From the NCBI RefSeq assembly GCF_038039215.1, contig NZ_JBBPCL010000001.1, positions 6,200,001 through 6,264,000 on the forward strand: a stretch of 64,000 nucleotides of DNA, read 5' to 3'. The DNA is from Pseudonocardia sp. T1-2H. Its GTDB lineage: Bacteria; Actinomycetota; Actinomycetes; Mycobacteriales; Pseudonocardiaceae. The first letter of the stretch is position 1; each line of letters begins with the position of its first letter. The notes under the pieces were generated by a model, which saw only the letters and a list, made by a program, of their open reading frames with translations, did no database searches and was not told where the DNA came from. This document shows, piece after piece, positions 18,487 to 26,315 of the stretch. The translations under genes were made by a program, and so were the position numbers.

Positions 18487-19999
18487 GAGCTTCTCCCTTC
18501 GCGTCGTAGTCACCCGCGGACAGGACGCGGCGCAGGGTCTTGCCCACGCCCGACCGGGGGATGACGTCGACGGCGATCACCCTCTTGGGGCGCTTCAGCG
18601 ACGGCAGCACGCTGCGCGCGTGTTCCAGCGTCTTCTCCGCCGCGGCGATCGGATCGGTGCCGGCCGCGGGGACGACGAACGCGGTGACCGCCTGGCCCCA
18701 GCGCTCGTCGGGCAGGCCGACGACCACGACGTCGTCGATCGCGGCGCATCGGGCGAGCGCCGCCTCGATCTCGTCCGGGTACAGGTTCTCCCCGCCCGAG
18801 TTGATCATATCGTCGACGCGGCCGGCCACCCACAGGTCGCCGTCGGAGTCGGCGACGGCCAGGTCTCCGGTGTAGTACCAGCCGTCCCGGATGGACTTCT
18901 CGTTGGCGTCCGGGCGCTGCCAGTAGCCGGCGAACGCCTCCGGGCTGTCCAGGGACACGATCACCTGTCCCTGCTCGCCGTCGGGCACCAGCGCGTCCGG
19001 CGGGGCCCCGATCTCGGGGGTCACGAGCCGCACGCGGGAGAAGATCCCGGCCCGGCCGGCGGAGGCGGGCTTGGCGACGACGTCCGGGTTGACGGTGAAC
19101 GTGTAGATCTCGGTGCTGCCGAAGTGGTTGACGAACGACGCCGGGCGCACCTCGGCGGCGAGCTGCTCGGCGAGGGACGGCGTCATCGCGGCGCCGGCGT
19201 ACGCGAGCCGGTCGAGGGCGCGGGCGTCACCGAGCCGCCCGCTGCGCAGCAGGGACCAGTAGATGGTCGGCACCAGGTACAGCGAGCTGATCCCCTCCTC
19301 GAGGATCAGTTCCGTCGACGCCTCGGCGTCGAACGCCGGCTGCGCGACCCAGGTGCCGCCCACCACGATGCTGGTCAGCAGGGTGCGCAGCCCCATCGTG
19401 TGGAACATCGGCATCACCCCGAGCACGACCTCGCCGATGCGCTGCTGGGTCTGCACGGCGTGCGCCACCGCCGCCGAGTGCTCCGCCCGGTGCGTGCGCG
19501 GGACGCCCTTGGGCCGCCCCGTGGTGCCAGAGGTGTAGAGCATGACGCTGATCGCGGACTCGTCCGGCACCGTCGGCAGGTCGCCGTCGGGCTCGCCGGC
19601 CGCCAGCTCGTCGAGCTCCGCGGCGGTGTGCAGCCGGGGTCCGCCACCCGAGGTGGCGGCCGCGCCGCGCTCGGCGTTCGCGTCGTCGACCACGAGCAGC
19701 ACCGCGCCGCTGTCCTCGATGCAGTGCCGCAGCTCGTCCGGCGAGAACCGGGTGGACAGCGGAACCGAGACCGCGCCCAGCTTCTGCGCGGCAAGGTGCA
19801 GGCTCGCGAGCGGCTCGCCGCCCGTCAGGGCGAGTGCGACCCGGTCGCCCGGCCCGACCCCCACCGTCTGCAGAGCCCTGGCCAGCGCGTTCGTGCGCGC
19901 GTCCCACTCGCGATAGACGAGGTGACGCCCTGCGCCGCGAACCGCGAACCGGCCGGGGTAGCGCTCTGCGGCCCCGCGCAGCGCCGTCGCCAGATCCAT
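18479..19999 (-). CDS. AMP-dependent acyl-CoA synthetase/ligase
   Basis: A 506-residue adenylate-forming enzyme that activates a carboxylic acid to its CoA thioester. Core motifs: MLYTSGTTGRPKGVPRTH (phosphate loop), FGSTEIYTFT, GWYYTGDLAVADSDGDLWVAGRVDD, and the C-terminal catalytic Lys in RSGVGKTLRRVL. The ATG at 19999 has GGGAGG four bases upstream; an ATG at 20011 has no good site. It is the first gene of the operon with molybdenum hydroxylase set 1 and faces the PadR regulator. Acid specificity is unknown, but the linked hydroxylase suggests an aromatic or alicyclic acid. Confidence 0.92.
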   Translation of the reverse strand: MDLATALRGAAERYPGRFAVRGAGRHLVYREWDARTNALARALQTVGVGPGDRVALALTGGEPLASLHLAAQKLGAVSVPLSTRFSPDELRHCIEDSGAVLLVVDDANAERGAAATSGGGPRLHTAAELDELAAGEPDGDLPTVPDESAISVMLYTSGTTGRPKGVPRTHRAEHSAAVAHAVQTQQRIGEVVLGVMPMFHTMGLRTLLTSIVVGGTWVAQPAFDAEASTELILEEGISSLYLVPTIYWSLLRSGRLGDARALDRLAYAGAAMTPSLAEQLAAEVRPASFVNHFGSTEIYTFTVNPDVVAKPASAGRAGIFSRVRLVTPEIGAPPDALVPDGEQGQVIVSLDSPEAFAGYWQRPDANEKSIRDGWYYTGDLAVADSDGDLWVAGRVDDMINSGGENLYPDEIEAALARCAAIDDVVVVGLPDERWGQAVTAFVVPAAGTDPIAAAEKTLEHARSVLPSLKRPKRVIAVDVIPRSGVGKTLRRVLSAGDYDAKGEARG

Positions 20000-20016
20000 G
20001 AAGCCTCCCATGACCG

Positions 20017-20041
20017 TCTGAAACGTACGGTACAGTTCAGA
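20017..20041. promoter_or_regulatory. Palindromic operator, probably for the PadR regulator
   Basis: TCTGAAACGTAC-G-GTACAGTTCAGA is a 25-bp dyad with 10 of 12 positions symmetric. It sits between the divergent acyl-CoA ligase and PadR genes, 18 bases upstream of the ligase ATG, which suits repression. Confidence 0.65.
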
Positions 20042-20155
20042 TTGTTGGTCGGCAAGACGAGCGCTCGCACCCGGTGTGGGTACCCGTTTCGTAGACTGCA
20101 CAGGCACGCGGTGCAGGCTCGACCGACGGCGTGTGCTGCCGACCCGAGGAGTTTC

Positions 20156-20740
20156 GTGGCCGAGGTCCGCCTGTCCCCCACCTCGTACGTCGTGCTCGGC
20201 ATGATCGCTCTGCGCGGTCCGTCGACCCCGTACGACCTCAAGCGCGGCGTCGCGCACTCGGTCGGCTACTTCTGGAACTTCCCGCACGCGCAGCTCTACT
20301 CGGAGCCCGAGCGGCTGGCCGCGCTGGGCCTGCTCGCCCTGTCCGCGGAGGACTCCGGGCGCCGTCGCAAGACCTACTCGCTCACCACGGCGGGCAGGGA
20401 GGCCCTGCGGACCTGGCTCGCCTCGCCCACCGAGGAACACTTCGAGATGCGGGACATCGCCGAGCTGAAGCTGTTCTTCAACGAGGCCGGCGAGCCCGAG
20501 GACGTCGCCGCCCTGGCCCGGGACCAGATCCGCCAGCACGAGGACCGCATCGCGGTGTACGAGGACATGGCGGAGCGGTTCGGCGACGACCCGTCGCTGC
20601 GGCCGCGGATGCTCACCCTCGAACTGGGCCTGGAGATGGAGCACGCGGCCCTGCGCTTCTGGACCGCGCTCGAGGCGGGGGATCTCACCGCGCTGCAGGA
20701 GTCCCGTCGCGGCCGAGGCGCGGTCCGCTCGCAGTCCTGA
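20156..20740 (+). CDS. PadR family transcriptional regulator
   Basis: A 194-residue regulator. The N-terminal PadR winged helix (LSPTSYVVLGMIALRGPSTP, YDLKRGVAHSVGYFWNF and SLTTAGREALRTWL) is followed by the long helical Vir_act_alpha_C dimerisation domain (about 95-180). PadR proteins typically repress catabolic genes and are released by phenolic or related effectors. GTG at 20156 is preceded by GAGGAG. It is divergent from the acyl-CoA ligase/molybdenum hydroxylase operon and probably controls it through the dyad at 20017-20041. The frame is open far upstream, but that part is antisense to the operon and not coding. Confidence 0.9.
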   Translation: MAEVRLSPTSYVVLGMIALRGPSTPYDLKRGVAHSVGYFWNFPHAQLYSEPERLAALGLLALSAEDSGRRRKTYSLTTAGREALRTWLASPTEEHFEMRDIAELKLFFNEAGEPEDVAALARDQIRQHEDRIAVYEDMAERFGDDPSLRPRMLTLELGLEMEHAALRFWTALEAGDLTALQESRRGRGAVRSQS

Positions 20741-20861
20741 CCTCCTCGACGCGGCCCACCGCGCATGGCACGCACCTCGGTGGGTACCAGGTCGCGTCCG
20801 AGGACGACGGCGACCGCTCACGGTCACCCTCGGGCTGCAGGGCGGCATCGGGAGGTCCGGC

Positions 20862-21984
20862 GTGAGCCATGACGAGGACGGGATGCGGCGGATCGCCGTC
20901 CTGCGGTGCAACGCGCTCGGGGACTACCTGATGATCACCCCGGCGCTGGCGGCGCTGCGCCGCGCCTTCCCCGAGGCCGAGCTCACCCTGCTCGGCGGGG
21001 CCTGGCAGGCGGACTTCCTGTCCGGCCGCCCCGGACCCGTCGACCGGGTCGTGGTGGTACCGCAGGTGGCCGGGTTGGCGGGACAGCCGGGTGGAGCGCC
21101 GCAGGCATCCGCCCTGCCGGAGTTCCTCGCCGAGGCCCGCGCCTACCGCTACGACCTGGCTGTGCAGCTGCACGGCGGCGGGACCGCGTCCAATCCCCTG
21201 GTGCGGGCCCTCGGCGCCCGGCGGTCGATCGGGCTGCGCGCCGCCGACGCCGCGCCCCTCGATGCGACCGTGCCCTACCGCTACTACCAGCCGGAGGTGT
21301 TCCGCTACCTCGAGGTGGTCGCGCTGGTGGGTGCCGACGGGCCGCCGGAGTACCCCCTGCTCGCGGTGTCCGACCAGGAGCAGGCGGCCGCGGCCGAGGC
21401 CTGCCCGGCGACGGGCCGTGGGTCGCGCTGCACGCCGGTGCCGGTGATCCGCGCCGGCGCTGGGCGGCGGAGCGGTTCGCCGCCGTCGCCACCGGCCTCG
21501 CCGCCGCCGGGGTGCGCCCGGTGCTCGTCGGCTCGGCCGCCGACCTGCCGGTGAGCGCGGAGGTGCGCAGCCACGCCGCCGTCGCGGTGCACGACCTGAC
21601 CGGCCGCACGGGCCTGGGCACGCTGGCTGCCGTGCTCGGTCGGTGCGCGGTGGTGGTGGCCAACGACTCCGGGCCGCTGCACCTCGCGCGCGCAGCCGGT
21701 GCCGCGACGGTCGGGCTGTACTGGTGCGGCAACGCGATCAACGCCGCGGCGACCGTCCGGACGAGGCACCGGCCGCTCCTGAGCTGGACCGTGCTCTGCC
21801 CGGTGTGCGGCGTCGACGCCAGCACGGCCGGCTTCCCGCACCGCCCCGGGAGGGCTGCGCGCACCGGCCCTCGTTCCTCGGTCAGATCCCGGTGGCCGAG
21901 GTGCTGGAGGAGGCCCTGGACCTGGTTGCGGGAGCGACCTGCGGCCCGCAGGACGTGCCTTCGGCCCGATGGGCGCCTCCCTGA
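20862..21984 (+). CDS. Glycosyltransferase family 9 (heptosyltransferase-like), two indels
   Basis: A 374-residue GT-B protein after correction. The N-terminal half has RIAVLRCNALGDYLMITPAL and DLAVQLHGGGTASN; the C-terminal half has WVALHAGAGDPRRRWAAERF, VVVANDSGPLHLARAAGAAT and VGLYWCG, the GT9 donor-site signature. A missing C in the run at 21404-21406 and a missing G in the run at 21848-21850 break the frame; restoring both gives a tail ending FLGQIPVAEVLEEALDLVAG. The start is GTG 20862; ATG 20883 (MRRIAVLR) is an alternative. Gram-positives use GT9 relatives for cell-surface glycans. No partner genes are adjacent. Confidence 0.83.
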
Positions 21985-22014
21985 ACCCGGGCCGACGACC
22001 GCCGCGGGACGCCC

Positions 22015-22045
22015 CCGCGGGCGGGCGGGCACGGCCCGCCCGCGG
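22015..22045. terminator. Strong hairpin between convergent genes
   Basis: A perfect 12-bp stem (CCGCGGGCGGGC at 22015-22026, complement at 22034-22045) with a 7-nt loop lies between the GT9 gene and the end of molybdenum hydroxylase set 2. It could terminate both directions. Confidence 0.7.
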
Positions 22046-22141
22046 CCGCCGGGTGGTGCGGGTGGAACGCCGGGAGGGAACCGGGCCGGACCTCGTCCCG
22101 GCCTCGGGCGGACGGCCCGGTCCGCTCCCGGACGACGGGCG

Positions 22142-22619
22142 TCAGCTCCGCTGCTTCTCCGCCGCCTCGAGGACCGACGTGACGATCGAGTCGTATCCGG
22201 TGCAGCGGCAGAGGTTGCCGGAGATGCCCTCCCGCACCTCCTCGGCCGACGGGTCGGGGTTGTCCGCCAGGAAGCTCCGTGGCACACATCAACATGCCGG
22301 AGGTGCAGAAACCGCACTGGAGCCCGTGGTTGTCCCAGAACGCCTCCTGCAGCGGGTTCAGCTCGTTGCCGCTGGCCAGCCCCTCGACGGTGGTGATCGT
22401 GCTGCCGTCGGCCTGGACCGCCAGCATCAGACACGCCCGCGCGGTGCGTCCGTCGAGCATGATCGTGCACGCGCCGCACACGCCGTGCTCACAGCCCAGG
22501 TGGGTGCCGGTGAGACCGCACTCGTGACGGATGAAGTCCGCCAACGTGAGCCGCGGTTCACAGTCGGCCGTGTAGACGTGGCCGTTGATGGTCACCGAGA
22601 CCGTCTGCTTGTCACTCAT
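22142..22619 (-). CDS. Molybdenum hydroxylase [2Fe-2S] small subunit, set 2 (one indel)
   Basis: A 158-residue subunit after correction. Cys43, Cys48, Cys51 and Cys63 (GCEHGVCGACTIM, then RAC) bind the first cluster; Cys102 and Cys105 (QCGFCTSGML) with the later CRCTGY bind the second. Read literally, the frame derails after MLMCATELP. Removing one C at 22278-22279 restores SFLADNPDPSAEEVREGISG and a normal end EAAEKQRS. It overlaps the FAD subunit stop by four bases (ATGA). It is a stand-alone small subunit, unlike the fused one in set 1. Confidence 0.85.
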
Positions 22620-23491
22620 GCGCTCACTCCACTTCGCTCGACGGCCGCGGCCACCGCCCTCTTGACCAACAGCTGGATCATGTCCCGCCGGTACGACGCG
22701 GGAGCGTGGACGTCATCGGTCGGGTGGACGCTCGCCGTGACCGTGGCCGCGGCGGCGTCGATCGCGTCCGCCGTCGGCTGCGCGCCGGCGAGGACCTCCT
22801 CCGCGGCGTGCAGCCGGAGCGGGACCGAGGCCACCCCGCTCGCGGCCACCCGGATCAGGTCGACCGAGCCGTCGGCAGCGAGATGGACCGCGGCCATCGC
22901 GCCCACGATGGCGAAGTCGCCGTGCCTGCGGGCCAGTTCCTCGACCGCGACACCGGTTCCCGCGGGCAACCGCGGAATCCGGATCTCGGTCAGCACCTCG
23001 TTGTACTCCATCGCCGTGGTGAACGTGCCGGTGAAGTAGTCCTCGGCCGCGATGGTGCGGGTCCCGTTCGGACCCTCCACCACCAACTCGCCACCCAGGC
23101 CGGTGACCAGCGCCGGAAGCTCCGCGGCCGAGTCTGCGTGGGCCACGCTGCCGCCGACCGTCCCGCGGTTGCGGTTGGTGATGTGGCCGACGTGGTGCAG
23201 GACCTGGGGCAGCAGCGGGACCTCGGCCGCGACGACGTCGCTGATCTCCACGTCGCGCTGCCGGGTCATCGCCCCGATCACCAGGCTCCCGTTGTCCACG
23301 CGGATCTGGTCCAGCCCGCTGATCCGGTTGATGTCGATCAGGATCGACGGCCGGGCGAGCCGGAAGCTCATCAGCGGGACGAGGCTCTGCCCGCCGGCGA
23401 GCACCTTGGCGTCCGAGCCGTGCTCGGTGAGCAGTGCGACCGCTTCCCTGACGTCACCGGCGCGGGCGTACTTGACAGCTGGGGGCTTCAC
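22616..23491 (-). CDS. Molybdenum hydroxylase FAD-binding medium subunit, set 2
   Basis: A 291-residue FAD subunit. FAD contacts AGGQSLVPLMSFRLARP and TVGGSVAHADSAAELPALV are typical, followed by RRHGDFAIVGAMA. It overlaps the large subunit gene upstream and the small subunit gene downstream by four bases each, so L, M and S are translationally coupled. The gene is intact. As in set 1, length argues against an extra [4Fe-4S] domain. Confidence 0.92.
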   Translation of the reverse strand: MKPPAVKYARAGDVREAVALLTEHGSDAKVLAGGQSLVPLMSFRLARPSILIDINRISGLDQIRVDNGSLVIGAMTRQRDVEISDVVAAEVPLLPQVLHHVGHITNRNRGTVGGSVAHADSAAELPALVTGLGGELVVEGPNGTRTIAAEDYFTGTFTTAMEYNEVLTEIRIPRLPAGTGVAVEELARRHGDFAIVGAMAAVHLAADGSVDLIRVAASGVASVPLRLHAAEEVLAGAQPTADAIDAAAATVTASVHPTDDVHAPASYRRDMIQLLVKRAVAAAVERSGVSA

Positions 23492-25881
23492 AGCGACCCC
23501 TCCTTACCCGACTGGGCGTCGCGGATCAGATCGAGGAGACGGGGCGGGGTGACCGGGAACCGGGTCACCGCCACGCCGATGTCGCTGAGCGCGTCGTCGA
23601 CGGCGCTGCCGACCAGCGACACCCCGGCGATCGTGCCCGCCTCACCGACACCCTTGATCCCACCGGGGATGTCGGGGGCCGGGGTCTCCTGGTGGTAGAA
23701 GTGGAACGGCGGGATGTCCGTCGACGTCGGCAGCAGGTAGTCCATGAAGCTCGCCGTCCGCAGCTGGCCCTCCTCGTCGTAGACGAGCTCCTCGAGCAGC
23801 GCGCCACCCAGCGCCTGGGCCAGGCCGCCGGCGAGCTGGCCGTCCACCAGCATCGGGTTGATCACCGTGCCGCAGTCGTGGGCCTGCAGGCAGTCCAGCA
23901 GCGACACCATCCCGGTCTGGCGGTCGACCTCGACCAGCAGAGCGGTGCAGCCGTAGGAGGTCGCCATGTTCGGCGGGTCGAACACGTCGACCTCCTCCAG
24001 CGTCGGCATCTCCGCCTCGGGCAGCCGGTCCAGCAGCCGCCGGTAGGCCGCGTCCCCGACGTCCTTGGTGGACACCGACTTGCCCGACGTCCCGCGCACG
24101 CTGATCTGGCCGTCGACGATCTCCAGGTCGTCGGCGGACGCCTCGAGCAGCTCGGCGGCCACCCGCAGGATCTTCGCCTGCAGCCGCTCGGTCGCCCGCT
24201 GGATCGCGGCGCCGCCGAGCGGTGCCGCCCGGCTCCCGCCCGTGCCGTAGCCGGTGTAGGGGCAGGAGTCGGTGTCCCCGGTGACGACGACGATGTCGTC
24301 CATCGGGATGCCGAGCCCGTCCGCGGCCAGCTGGGCGTAGATGGTGTCCGTGCCCTGGCCCATGTTGATCTGGCCGGAGTAGACGGTGACCTTGCCGACC
24401 GAGTCCATCCGGACGGTGACCTCGTCGAAGCCGGAGTGCTGCAGGCCGACCAGGTTCATGATCCGGCTGGGACCGTAGGCGCTCGGCTCGATGTGGAACG
24501 AGTACCCGATCCCGACGGAACGGCCCTCGGCCCGTGCCTGCGCCTGGCGCTCCAGCCATCCGAGCTCCTCGACCTTGGCGATCGCCAGGTCGAGGCAGTC
24601 GGCGTAGCGGCCGCTGTCGTAGGTGAAGGCGGCGCCGCTGAAGTGGGGGAACTGGTCCGGGGCCACGAGGTTCTTGCGCCGGATCTCGAGGCGGTCCATC
24701 CCCAGCTCACGGGCGGCGAGCTCGATCAGCCGCTCGTGCACGATGTTGCCCTTGGGCGCCCCCCACCCCCGGTACGAGCCGTACGGCGAGCGGTTGGTCA
24801 TGACGACCTTCACCGTCACGTCCAGGTTGGGGATGTTGTACGGGCCCATGCAGGTGAGCACGGACGCCCAGCACGGCCCGGCGCCGACCGTGCCGAGTGC
24901 ACCGCCGAGCGCGCCGTAGGCGGTGCCGCGCAGGCCGAGGATGGTGCCGTCGTTGCTCAGCGCCATCTCGAAGTCCATGCGCTGGTCGCGCGAGTGCGAG
25001 GTGGCGAAGAAGCTGTCCACGCGGTCCTCGATCAGCTTCACCGGACGTCCGGTGCGGCGGGACAGGACCGCGGCGATCACCTCCTCCCCGTAGAAGTCGA
25101 ACTTGTTGCCGAAGCCGCCGCCGAGGTTGGGCGTCCGGACCCGGATCTTGTGCACCGGTACCCCGAGCACCTCGCACAGCAGGTCACGGGCGAGGTTGGG
25201 CGACTGCGTCGACAGGTGGAGGTCGAGGGTGTCGGCGAACGAGTCCCAGGTCACGATGCAACCGCGCGGCTCCAGCGGGCAGCCGAAGGCGCGGCCGTGG
25301 TCGAACGTCCCCTTGACCACGACATCGGCGGAGGCGAAGGCCTTCTCGGCGTCGCCGAACTGGTAGGAGTGCGAGCCGCTGACGTTGTCGGGCCAGTCGT
25401 CGTAGAGCTTCGGCGCATCCGGGGCGAGCGCCGCGTCGAGGTTCGCGACCACCGGCAGCGGCTCGTACTCGACCTCGATCAGCTCGAGCGCGTCCTCGGC
25501 GACGTAGCGGTTCACCGCGACGACGGCCGCGACCGCCTGCCCGACCCAGCGGACCCGGTCCACGGCCAGCGCGTAGGTCTTGGCGATCCGCTGGTCCGGG
25601 ATCGGGAGCCAGATCACCGGCTGCTGGCCCGCGACGGCGGCGAGGTCCTCGCCGGTGATGACATCGAAGACACCGGGAAGCTCACGCGCCCGGCTGACGT
25701 CGATGCTGGTGATCCGCGCGTGCGCCATCGGGCTGCGCAGCACCGCGGCTTCGATCATCTTGGGAACCGTGAGGTCGTCGATGTACTGCCCACGGCCCGC
25801 CAGCAGGCGGGGATCCTCGGTACGTCGGATCCGCGCCCCGGTGTACTTGGTCTGGCTCTGAACGGGTTCGGTGATGGTCAT
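23488..25881 (-). CDS. Molybdenum hydroxylase large subunit (CoxL/XdhA type), set 2
   Basis: A 797-residue molybdopterin subunit, intact. Motifs: GARIRRTEDPRLLAGRGQYI at the N-terminus, NLGGGFGNKFDFYGEE near residue 252, SPYGSYRGWGAPKGN near 365, and GIKGVGEAGTIAG near 745 with the conserved Glu. The loop is neither AYXCSFR (form I CO dehydrogenase) nor AYRGAGR (form II), so the substrate is probably an N-heterocycle, aldehyde or similar compound. No MCD-maturation genes (XdhC/CoxF, MobA-like) are nearby. The promoter should lie in the 25882-26315 gap. Confidence 0.92.
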   Translation of the reverse strand: MTITEPVQSQTKYTGARIRRTEDPRLLAGRGQYIDDLTVPKMIEAAVLRSPMAHARITSIDVSRARELPGVFDVITGEDLAAVAGQQPVIWLPIPDQRIAKTYALAVDRVRWVGQAVAAVVAVNRYVAEDALELIEVEYEPLPVVANLDAALAPDAPKLYDDWPDNVSGSHSYQFGDAEKAFASADVVVKGTFDHGRAFGCPLEPRGCIVTWDSFADTLDLHLSTQSPNLARDLLCEVLGVPVHKIRVRTPNLGGGFGNKFDFYGEEVIAAVLSRRTGRPVKLIEDRVDSFFATSHSRDQRMDFEMALSNDGTILGLRGTAYGALGGALGTVGAGPCWASVLTCMGPYNIPNLDVTVKVVMTNRSPYGSYRGWGAPKGNIVHERLIELAARELGMDRLEIRRKNLVAPDQFPHFSGAAFTYDSGRYADCLDLAIAKVEELGWLERQAQARAEGRSVGIGYSFHIEPSAYGPSRIMNLVGLQHSGFDEVTVRMDSVGKVTVYSGQINMGQGTDTIYAQLAADGLGIPMDDIVVVTGDTDSCPYTGYGTGGSRAAPLGGAAIQRATERLQAKILRVAAELLEASADDLEIVDGQISVRGTSGKSVSTKDVGDAAYRRLLDRLPEAEMPTLEEVDVFDPPNMATSYGCTALLVEVDRQTGMVSLLDCLQAHDCGTVINPMLVDGQLAGGLAQALGGALLEELVYDEEGQLRTASFMDYLLPTSTDIPPFHFYHQETPAPDIPGGIKGVGEAGTIAGVSLVGSAVDDALSDIGVAVTRFPVTPPRLLDLIRDAQSGKEGSL

Positions 25882-25899
25882 GGCGCAGCTAATCGCTCC

Positions 25900-26079
25900 T
25901 CAGGTCATCAGTGGTACGACGGCACACGACGGGTCCGGGGCGCCGCCGAGCTCGGGGGTGGCGTGGTGGGTGGGGCGCTCGATCGCCTCGGTGCCCGTCG
26001 CCCGGTCGACGATCACCCGGACCTGATTCCGTCGGAATCCGATCTCCTGACCGCTCTCTTGTGCGGTGCGGATCATCAT
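25900..26079 (-). CDS. Possible small protein upstream of molybdenum hydroxylase set 2
   Basis: A 59-residue frame, MMIRTAQESGQEIGFRRNQV and RVIVDRATGTEAIERPTHHA in the body, ending SCAVVPLMT. Composition is less biased than the Arg/Pro-rich antisense frames typical here, and it lies 18 nt upstream of the large subunit in the same direction. No Shine-Dalgarno is evident and I recognise no family. It could be a leader peptide or conserved small protein. The rest of the 25882-26315 gap holds a lower-GC stretch (26140-26200), the likely promoter region. Confidence 0.35.
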   Translation of the reverse strand: MMIRTAQESGQEIGFRRNQVRVIVDRATGTEAIERPTHHATPELGGAPDPSCAVVPLMT

Positions 26080-26315
26080 GAAGTGGAACCTAGGCAACGC
26101 CCCACGGCCCGACCATGGGCCATTCGCCACAGTTTCGGGCCCACAAGTGCAAGCCGACAAAATGTTTCGCGAATGATTCTGATACATGACAGCGCGTGGT
26201 ATACGCGCAATGCCGCGAGCCGGAAATCGGCGGGCACGACGGCGAATCCGGCCCGGCACCGGACCCGCCGGCTCGCCGAGGCGTTCGTCCTCGGCGAGCA
26301 GCGGGCCCGGGGGCG

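Noticed and set aside
16631..20155. Very long plus-strand frame running into the PadR gene
   Set aside because: It is antisense to the ligase and CoxL genes, rich in Arg/Gly/Asp, and has no ribosome site. It is a high-GC shadow.
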